Shown here in pieces: positions 44,507 through 49,599 of a stretch of DNA of 49,599 bases. The translations under genes were made by a program, and so were the position numbers. The stretch comes from an uncultured Hyphomicrobiales bacterium (GTDB lineage Bacteria; Pseudomonadota; Alphaproteobacteria; Rhizobiales; Xanthobacteraceae). The DNA lies in the NCBI GenBank assembly GCA_903892675.1, contig CAITJJ010000248.1:1-49599 (forward strand). Reading direction: 5' to 3'. Each line of letters starts with the position of its first letter. Position 1 is the first letter of the stretch. A model generated the notes under the pieces. It was not told the DNA's origin and ran no database searches. It worked only from the letters and a program-made list of their open reading frames with translations.

Positions 44507-45493
44507 ATGAGAATTTTCGCCTCTTTCTTCACCCGCCAGGCCCGCGCCGCGGCGCTCGCCGCCGTCATGACGCTGGGCGCGACCTTCACCGCCTCGGCCG
44601 TGCCGGCCGAGCAACCGCTGGTGAACGTCGAATGGCTCAAAGCCCATCTCAATGACAAGAACGTGGTCGTCCTCGACATTCGCTCCGCCATCGATGGCGG
44701 CGGCGCGCAGGCCTATGCCGCCGCGCACATTCCCGGCAGCGTGCACAGTGACTATGACAAGGCCGGCTGGCGCGTCACCCGCAATGATGTGCCGTTCATG
44801 CTGCCGACCGTGGCCGAGCTGGAAAAACTGATCGGCGACATTGGCATCGACGAAGACAAGCATGTTGTCGTCGTTCCGGCCGGTAACAGCTACACCGATT
44901 TTGGCTCGGCGGCCCGCACCTACTGGACGCTCAAGGTTGTCGGCCTGAAGAAAGTGTCGATCCTCGATGGCGGTGTCGCCGCCTGGCAGGCGGCTGGCCT
45001 TCCGGTCGAGCAGGGCGAAGCCAGGCCGTCGGCGACGATTTTCACCGCGACCCTCGACAAGAGCCTGATCGCGCGCGGCGCCGACGTCGAGACAATCGAA
45101 AGCAAAGGCGGCGCGACATTGATCGATGCGCGGCCGGCCTCGTTCTTCCTCGGCAAGGAAAAGGCGCCCAACGCCGCCGCCTACGGCCATATTCCCGGCG
45201 CGCTCAATCTCGACAGCGCCTCCTACTACGACGACAAGACGAACCGGCTGAAGCCGAAGGCCGAACTCGCCGCGCTGTCGGCGCATGTGCCGGCGGGCCC
45301 GGCGGTGAGCTATTGCAACACCGGCCACTGGGCGGCGACCGACTGGTTCGTGCTGCATGAACTGCTCGGCCGCGAGGATGTCCGCCTTTACGACGGTTCC
45401 ATGGTCGAATGGACAGCCAACCCCAATCGGCCGGTTGAATCGGCGCGCACGAAGTGGGATGACTTGAAAAAGAAGCTCGGTCTGGGGTCCTGA
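44507..45493 (+). CDS. Periplasmic two-domain sulfurtransferase (rhodanese/mercaptopyruvate type)
   Basis: 328 residues. A signal peptide ends near TASA (about 31). Two rhodanese domains follow (about 36-165 and 180-315). The first has no active-site Cys in the loop (VVVPAGNSYTDFG), as usual for the structural domain. The second carries C270 in the loop SYCNTGHWAATDW, unlike the classical CRKG of thiosulfate sulfurtransferase or CGSG of mercaptopyruvate sulfurtransferase, so the sulfur donor is uncertain. It should carry sulfane sulfur in the periplasm. Divergent from the DecR-like regulator; the transporter gene follows. Confidence 0.92.
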   Translation: MRIFASFFTRQARAAALAAVMTLGATFTASAVPAEQPLVNVEWLKAHLNDKNVVVLDIRSAIDGGGAQAYAAAHIPGSVHSDYDKAGWRVTRNDVPFMLPTVAELEKLIGDIGIDEDKHVVVVPAGNSYTDFGSAARTYWTLKVVGLKKVSILDGGVAAWQAAGLPVEQGEARPSATIFTATLDKSLIARGADVETIESKGGATLIDARPASFFLGKEKAPNAAAYGHIPGALNLDSASYYDDKTNRLKPKAELAALSAHVPAGPAVSYCNTGHWAATDWFVLHELLGREDVRLYDGSMVEWTANPNRPVESARTKWDDLKKKLGLGS

Positions 45494-45513
45494 TCGGGTT
45501 GTCTTGTCTCATG

Positions 45514-45563
45514 CCGTCATCCTGAGGTGCGGGCGCGCAAGCGCTAGCCTCGAAGGATGACGG
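45514..45563. repeat. Palindromic intergenic repeat (CCGTCATCCTGAGG type)
   Basis: CCGTCATCCT (45514-45523) and AGGATGACGG (45554-45563) are perfect 10-bp arms, with inner GAGG and CCTC extending the pairing across a GC-rich loop. This type of element is, from memory, scattered in Bradyrhizobium-like genomes. It fills the space between the sulfurtransferase and transporter genes and could form a hairpin in a joint transcript. Confidence 0.85.
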
Positions 45564-45579
45564 GAAAAGAAAGTCATCC

Positions 45580-46728
45580 ATGTCGACCGCTACGGTTTCA
45601 GTTCCTGCTTCATCGGCCGCTCCGCAAATTGACTACCTGTTTCTCGGCGCGGCAGTGGCCGCGACCGCGATCCTTGTGGCGCTGGTCCTGCTCGACGGCC
45701 AGCCGGCCTCGGCGGCGCTGATCCTCGGCGGCTTCGCCCTCGGCATCGCCTTTCTCAAGGCTGAATTCAGCTACACCGCGTCGTGGCGGCGCTTCCTCAC
45801 GCGCGGCGAAGCCGGCGGGCTGATCGGCGGATTGATCGTCATTGCGATCTGTGCGCTTGCAATCGTGCCGGTCGCGGCGTTGCTGCCGGGTTTCGGCGGT
45901 GCCATCGCGCCGCTTGGTCCGTCGCTGGTTGTCGGCGCCTTCGTTTTCGGCATCGGCATGCAGCTCGCCAATGGTTGCGGCTCCGGCACGCTTTACACCG
46001 TCGGCGGTGGCTCCGGCCGCATGCTGATCACGCTCGCCTTCTTCGTCATCGGCAGCGTATTCGGCTCGCTGTCGCTACCGTCATTCCTCGCGCTCGGCGG
46101 TGTCGATCCGGTGCTGGCGTCGGATTATCTCGGTCCCTGGGGCGGCCTTCTGGCGACGCTCGCCAGCATCGCCGCCGCCGCCGCGGTTATGGCCGCGGTG
46201 GCCAAAAAGTGCGGCGCCAATTTCATGCCGTCGCGCAGCTACATCATCGGCGGCATTGTCATCGGTCTGCTGTGCATCGGCGTATTTTTTGCCGGCGGTC
46301 ATCCGTGGAGTGTGACCTTCGGTTACACGGTGTGGGGCGGGAAAATCTTCGCCGCGCTCGGCTTCGATTTCTCGCAGGCCGAGTTCTGGCAATGGCCGGG
46401 TCCGAAGCGTGCGCTCACCGGCTCGGTATTGAGCGACACGTCGAGCCTGACTGATTTCGGCATGATCTTCGGCGCCATGGCGGCGGCCGCCGCCACCAAG
46501 CGCTATGCCGCCACCGCCTGGCCACCATTGAAATCATTGCTTGCCGCCGCGATCGGTGGACTGCTGTGCGGCTGGGGTGCGCGCATCGGCTTCGGCTGCA
46601 ACATCGGCGCGTTTATCGGCGGCGTCGCTTCAGGCTCGCTGCATGGATGGATCTGGTTTCTCGCCGCGCTGCCGGGCTGCATGATCGGCATTCGCCTGCG
46701 GCCTTTGTTCGGCATGTCGAGGGAATAG
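45580..46728 (+). CDS. YeeE/YedE-family sulfur-compound transporter (TsuA-like)
   Basis: 382 residues with about nine or ten hydrophobic segments and two sulf_transp-type halves. Conserved Cys motifs are NGCGSGTLYTVGGGSGRM (C133) and GFGCNIGAFIGG (C340), with GLLCGWGARIG just before; in TsuA such cysteines line the path for thiosulfate. The substrate here may be thiosulfate or another sulfane-sulfur compound. Its neighbours, a periplasmic sulfurtransferase and a DecR-like regulator, support a sulfur role. The start ATG follows a GGGAAAAGAAAG stretch right after the palindromic repeat, 86 bp past the sulfurtransferase stop. Confidence 0.92.
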   Translation: MSTATVSVPASSAAPQIDYLFLGAAVAATAILVALVLLDGQPASAALILGGFALGIAFLKAEFSYTASWRRFLTRGEAGGLIGGLIVIAICALAIVPVAALLPGFGGAIAPLGPSLVVGAFVFGIGMQLANGCGSGTLYTVGGGSGRMLITLAFFVIGSVFGSLSLPSFLALGGVDPVLASDYLGPWGGLLATLASIAAAAAVMAAVAKKCGANFMPSRSYIIGGIVIGLLCIGVFFAGGHPWSVTFGYTVWGGKIFAALGFDFSQAEFWQWPGPKRALTGSVLSDTSSLTDFGMIFGAMAAAAATKRYAATAWPPLKSLLAAAIGGLLCGWGARIGFGCNIGAFIGGVASGSLHGWIWFLAALPGCMIGIRLRPLFGMSRE

Positions 46729-46775
46729 CGCATGATCCCGAAAAGTGGGTACCGGTTTTCGGATAAGATCATGCG
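46729..46775. repeat. Palindromic intergenic repeat (CGCATGATC type)
   Basis: Perfect 9-bp terminal arms CGCATGATC and GATCATGCG enclose an imperfectly symmetric core containing AAAAGTGGGTACCGGTTTT. The sequence is familiar to me as a dispersed palindrome in Bradyrhizobium-like and other Hyphomicrobiales genomes. It begins on the base after the transporter stop and ends 18 bp before the small Cys-peptide gene. Confidence 0.85.
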
Positions 46776-46793
46776 CAAAAGGAAATAAGCGTC

Positions 46794-46946
46794 ATGAGAA
46801 AGACCTATGTGGCGGTTGTTTTGCTGGCGCTCGTCGCCATCGTCGGCGACCATCTCACCAGCCCGTCCAGCGGACGCGCAGTTTCGCCGGAGGATTTTGC
46901 CGGCGCCTGCGCGCCGTGTGGCGCACCGTGCCCGTCGAAGAAGTGA
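46794..46946 (+). CDS. 50-residue exported or anchored Cys-rich peptide
   Basis: Not a family I recognise. It starts MRKTYVAVVLLALVAIVGDH, a basic start and one hydrophobic segment like a signal peptide or anchor, and ends FAGACAPCGAPCPSKK with cysteines at 39, 42 and 46 (CxxCxxxC). An AAAAGGAAA site lies about ten bases before the ATG. Codon use and GC content match real genes here. It follows the sulfur transporter on the same strand, 65 bp apart across a palindromic repeat, so a role as periplasmic sulfur or metal carrier is conceivable (inference). Its stop lies four bases from the convergent PfkB kinase. Confidence 0.68.
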   Translation: MRKTYVAVVLLALVAIVGDHLTSPSSGRAVSPEDFAGACAPCGAPCPSKK

Positions 46947-46950
46947 GCGC

Positions 46951-47898
46951 CTAAGACCGCTCTTTCAAAAACGTCTCGACCTCGGCGCGGGTCGCCGCGC
47001 CCATCAGCCCGCCAAAGCGCGTGCATTTGATCGCCGCCGCGGCGGCGGCAAAGCGCATCGATTCGACGACATCGTGCGTCTCGACAAAGCGCACCGCGAA
47101 GGCGCCATGGAATGTATCGCCAGCCCCTAACGTATCGACGGCTTCGACCTTGAACGCCTCCATGTACCGGACCGCGTTGTTGTCGAGCCAATAGACGCCT
47201 TCCGGCCCGTTGGTGACGGCCAGAAATCCGGAAAAGCCGACGCCGAGTTTCTTCAGCGCGGCCGGCAATTCGGTCTCTCCTGTCGCTTCGCGGATCGCAT
47301 CGGCCGAGCAGATGACGTGCGAGCAGTTCTGAAACAGCGGGTCGTCCGGCGGCGTCGGCTTGTCGAAATCCAGCACGCGCGGCAGGCCGCACGCCTTGGC
47401 GGCGCGGCAGATCGGCAGGCTGATATTGCTGTAACGATTGTCGAGCATGGCCGCGTCGGCGCCGGCCACGGCGCCTTCAGGATCGTTCGGCGCGGCCTCG
47501 CTCAAACCCTGATTGCGGCGCGTGGCGATCATCTTCTCACCCGAAGCGTCGATCATGATCAGCGACGCCGACGATTTCGCTCCCGGCACGCGCAGCGCGC
47601 GCGAAACGTCGATTTTTTCCTGAACGAAGGTCTTGATGATCGTATTGGCGACGTCGTCCTGCTCGTCGCCGAGCGCGCCGATATAGGTGACCACTGCGCC
47701 GAGCCGCGCCATCGCCACCGCGGCGTTGCCGGCCTGGCCGCCGCTGGTGATGATGAATTCCGACGCCTGCACCTTTTCGCCGGGCCTTGGAAATTGCCCG
47801 ACGCGCATGATCATGTCCTGCACCGCGCCACCGGCACACACAATTTTCGGCGGTCGGTTATGCGGCGCGCGGTCAGTCAAAATCGATCCCGTCTTCAA
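46951..47898 (-). CDS. PfkB-family carbohydrate kinase
   Basis: 315 residues of the ribokinase/PfkB fold. The N-terminal glycine-rich signature is in SGGQAGNAAVAMARLG and the C-terminal catalytic signature is VDTLGAGDTFHGAFAV with the Asp base. Phosphorylates a sugar or nucleoside; among relatives, sulfofructose kinase and 2-dehydro-3-deoxygluconokinase types are possible but cannot be told apart here. No ATG lies near the start: TTG at 47898 or TTG at 47880 (six codons later, with GGGA eight bases upstream) are the options, both overlapping the Nudix gene end. Confidence 0.88.
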   Translation of the reverse strand: MKTGSILTDRAPHNRPPKIVCAGGAVQDMIMRVGQFPRPGEKVQASEFIITSGGQAGNAAVAMARLGAVVTYIGALGDEQDDVANTIIKTFVQEKIDVSRALRVPGAKSSASLIMIDASGEKMIATRRNQGLSEAAPNDPEGAVAGADAAMLDNRYSNISLPICRAAKACGLPRVLDFDKPTPPDDPLFQNCSHVICSADAIREATGETELPAALKKLGVGFSGFLAVTNGPEGVYWLDNNAVRYMEAFKVEAVDTLGAGDTFHGAFAVRFVETHDVVESMRFAAAAAAIKCTRFGGLMGAATRAEVETFLKERS

Positions 47899-48823
47899 CC
47901 CAGGTCCGGATGATATGGTGCGCGATGGCCACCGGCGGCGGCGTCGTCAGGCCCTCCGGGTGGCTGCGCAGCAGCATGGTCACGATCTCATCCTTGCTAA
48001 ACCAGCGGGCGTCTTCGAGTTCCGTGCGATCGACCACAATATCGTGGCTGAGCGCCTCGGCATGGCAGCCGATCATGAGCGAAGTCGGGAACGGCCAGGG
48101 CTGCGAGCGGTAATATTTCACCCGGCCGCAGACGATGCCGGCTTCCTCGCGGGTTTCGCGGTGCACCGCGTCCTCGAAGGATTCGCCGGGCTCGATGAAA
48201 CCGGCGAGGCACGACCACATGGTCGGTGCGAAGCGCGGCGAGCGGCCGAGCAGGCAGCGCTCGCCATCGACAATCAGCATGATGACGACTGGGTCGGTGC
48301 GCGGGAAATGCTCGGCCTTGCAGGACGCGCACAGGCGCTTCCAGCCGGCATCGACCGCTTGCGTCGCTGCGCCGCAATTCGAACAGAAGCGATGCCGCAG
48401 GTGCCACTGCAACACCGCCTTGGCCTCGGCGAGCGGCGGCAGATGCCGGGCATCGACCAGCCCCTGCACGGCGATCGAGCGCAGATCGGTGACCGTGAGG
48501 TGGTCGCTCGCTTTCAGCGCCTCGGCGGCGTCCTGCGCAATACCAATGCCGAAGCGGCCGTCGTTATCGAGATGACCGAGGAAAATTGTTTCGGTGACCG
48601 GTGCGAATGTGCGCGCCTCGGCAAGTGTAAAAAGCGGATCGCTCAGGCTTGCGCCTTTTTTCGTGACGATCAGGTCGCCGCCGATGACATAGGCGCCGGC
48701 GCCTGCGCCCTTGGCCATGGTTTCGATCGCCGCCGTATTGCCGCGCAGTTCGGCGGCACGCTCGATGCGGCTGTCGGTATAGCCGAGGACGGGTTTTGGG
48801 CCAAGATTCGGGGGAGGTGACAT
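47873..48823 (-). CDS. nudC: NudC-like NADH pyrophosphatase/RNA decapping Nudix hydrolase
   Basis: 316 residues. An N-terminal domain, a zinc ribbon (FCSNCGAA ... LCASC) and a Nudix domain with box GFIEPGESFEDAV followed by HRETREEAG, plus the downstream SQPWPFPTSLM motif (SQPWPFPxS), which is specific for NAD(H) pyrophosphatases. Such enzymes hydrolyse NADH to NMNH and AMP and remove NAD caps from RNA. Start at the ATG before SPPPNLGPKP; a TTG twelve codons upstream is less likely. The end overlaps the kinase start, suggesting coupling. Confidence 0.94.
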   Translation of the reverse strand: MSPPPNLGPKPVLGYTDSRIERAAELRGNTAAIETMAKGAGAGAYVIGGDLIVTKKGASLSDPLFTLAEARTFAPVTETIFLGHLDNDGRFGIGIAQDAAEALKASDHLTVTDLRSIAVQGLVDARHLPPLAEAKAVLQWHLRHRFCSNCGAATQAVDAGWKRLCASCKAEHFPRTDPVVIMLIVDGERCLLGRSPRFAPTMWSCLAGFIEPGESFEDAVHRETREEAGIVCGRVKYYRSQPWPFPTSLMIGCHAEALSHDIVVDRTELEDARWFSKDEIVTMLLRSHPEGLTTPPPVAIAHHIIRTWVEDGIDFD

Positions 48824-48880
48824 CGCGCGGAAACTCGCACGGGGGACGGGGGAGTGCAATGCGGGAGGACTATTCCGCTC

Positions 48881-49291
48881 TCATTTGATCGCAAGGGCCC
48901 GCTGCAGCGCCTCGACCAATGCCGCCCGCGCGGCTGGCTCATAGTGCCGCTGCGGCCCGGCGCCCCAGACCGGCTTCGGCCAGGCGGGGTCCGTCTTGCT
49001 GCGTCCGAGCACATGGACGTGCAGTTGCGCCACCATATTGCCCAGCGCCCCGATGTTCAGCTTGTCGAATGTGGCGACGGCTCGAAGCGCGTGTGACGCG
49101 GCGTTGATCTCGGCCAGCAGTTGCGCCTGATCGTCCGGGCCAAGATCGATGATTTCCGAGACGCCGGCCTTGCGCGGGACCAGGATCAGCCAAGGGTAGT
49201 TGGAGTCGTTTTCCAGAAGCACGCGCGACAGCGGCAAATCGCCGACCGGGATGGTGAGTTCGGAGAGTTTCGGATGCAGCGACCATTCCAT
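48881..49291 (-). CDS. HIT-family protein
   Basis: 136 residues of the histidine-triad superfamily, nucleotide hydrolases or transferases. The motif QLHVHVLGR (HxHxh) is present, though the first-position residues differ from Hint/Fhit proteins; this subgroup is common in alphaproteobacteria. It begins with WSLHPKLSELTIPVGDLPLS. The start is set at the ATG giving MEWSLHPKL; an ATG six codons earlier is equally possible, as neither has a good ribosome-binding site. Divergent from the SRP RNA gene. Confidence 0.88.
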   Translation of the reverse strand: MEWSLHPKLSELTIPVGDLPLSRVLLENDSNYPWLILVPRKAGVSEIIDLGPDDQAQLLAEINAASHALRAVATFDKLNIGALGNMVAQLHVHVLGRSKTDPAWPKPVWGAGPQRHYEPAARAALVEALQRALAIK

Positions 49292-49401
49292 CGGAGTGCC
49301 TGATACCATTGAAAGAATTTTTGGGAACGAGATTCGCCGGAAACCTATCAGAGCCCCTTGGGCTGTGCTTGCTTTTGCGGGCCATTCGCCCGATATAGGG
49401 G

Positions 49402-49500
49402 CCGGGAGGTTGGCGGTGGACGAGCCACTCGCCAACCGGGTCAGGTCCGGAAGGAAGCAGCCCTAACGAGCCCGGTTCGGGTCGTTGTCAGCCTCCCACC
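49402..49500 (+). ncRNA. ffs: Small bacterial SRP RNA (4.5S type)
   Basis: About 97 nucleotides. The universally conserved domain IV hairpin is present: GGTCAGGTCCGGAAGGAAGC followed by AGCCCTAA, which contains the Ffh-binding asymmetric loop and GGAA tetraloop. The outer helix pairs GGGAGG near 49404-49409 with CCTCCC near 49492-49497. A CATTTTT run follows and is the probable terminator. The RNA binds Ffh to target membrane proteins to FtsY. Confidence 0.97.
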
Positions 49501-49587
49501 CATTTTTCCACGATTCGTTGGGCGTTAAATCCACCTGCGCCGCCGCGGCGGGTGGCCCCGGCGTCTCAGGCTTGCAACAATAGGCAC

Positions 49588-49599
49588 ATGAGCGAACCC
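49588..49599 (+). CDS. Start of a gene cut by the window edge, probably dnaX
   Basis: Only ATG AGC GAA CCC is visible (MSEP). The dnaX gene (DNA polymerase III tau/gamma) commonly follows the SRP RNA gene in alphaproteobacteria, so this is the likely identity, but four codons prove nothing. A weak AATAGG stretch precedes the ATG. Confidence 0.35.

Noticed and set aside
49505-49587. Possible extra RNA or hairpin between the SRP RNA gene and the window end
   Set aside because: The GC-rich CCGCCGCGGCGG stretch can fold but has no conserved shape or T-run; it is more likely the leader of the next gene.

Overview
The window looks like chromosomal DNA of a GC-rich alphaproteobacterium, most likely a member of the Hyphomicrobiales (Rhizobiales) near the Bradyrhizobium/Xanthobacteraceae group. 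This rests on high GC coding, gene families and neighbourhoods common in that order (Tad/Cpa pilus locus, CycM-like cytochrome c beside kdsB-pheA, small SRP RNA ahead of a dnaX-like start), and two intergenic palindromes of kinds I associate with these bacteria. Species cannot be named from sequence reading alone. I see no IS element, phage, CRISPR array, tRNA or rRNA.

Layout. 1-9.5 kb: the end of a D-tartrate dehydratase-like enolase-superfamily gene, a LysE exporter, polA, an acyltransferase, a UDP-glucose dehydrogenase-type gene and the helicase hrpB. 9.5-18.5 kb: housekeeping and accessory enzymes (aspartic protease, phosphomannomutase, CopD-like membrane protein, flavin monooxygenase, PAS-chemoreceptor, SDR, His-rich 'translational machinery' protein, pheA, kdsB, membrane cytochrome c). 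18.7-26.4 kb: a Yej-type peptide ABC importer with two tandem binding-protein genes. 26.4-30.7 kb: a minus-strand operon (acyl-CoA dehydrogenase, M17 aminopeptidase, NlpC/P60 hydrolase, BKACE enzyme).

30.9-43.9 kb: a nearly complete Tad (Flp) pilus locus. The minus strand carries flp pilin, cpaA, cpaB, cpaC, cpaD, cpaE, cpaF/tadA, tadB and tadC; a tadD-like TPR lipoprotein faces it. On the plus strand beyond the pilin lie a sterol-desaturase-like gene broken by an amber codon, a secretin-N-domain protein whose signal peptide is out of frame with its body, and two TadE-like pseudopilins. A 443-bp intergenic region with an AT-rich core separates the two arms.

43.9-46.9 kb: a sulfur cassette. 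A DecR/CyuR-like Lrp/AsnC regulator is divergent from a periplasmic two-domain sulfurtransferase, followed by a YeeE/YedE (TsuA-like) transporter and a 50-residue exported peptide with three clustered cysteines. The divergent promoter region holds a 13-bp palindrome and a related inverted site; palindromic repeats flank the transporter gene. This is my best candidate for a system not fully described, chiefly because of the peptide. 46.9-49.6 kb: a PfkB kinase, NudC-like Nudix hydrolase, HIT protein, the SRP RNA gene and the first codons of a probable dnaX.

No comparison could be run. Family names come from recognised motifs, and functional links between neighbours are inference unless stated otherwise.
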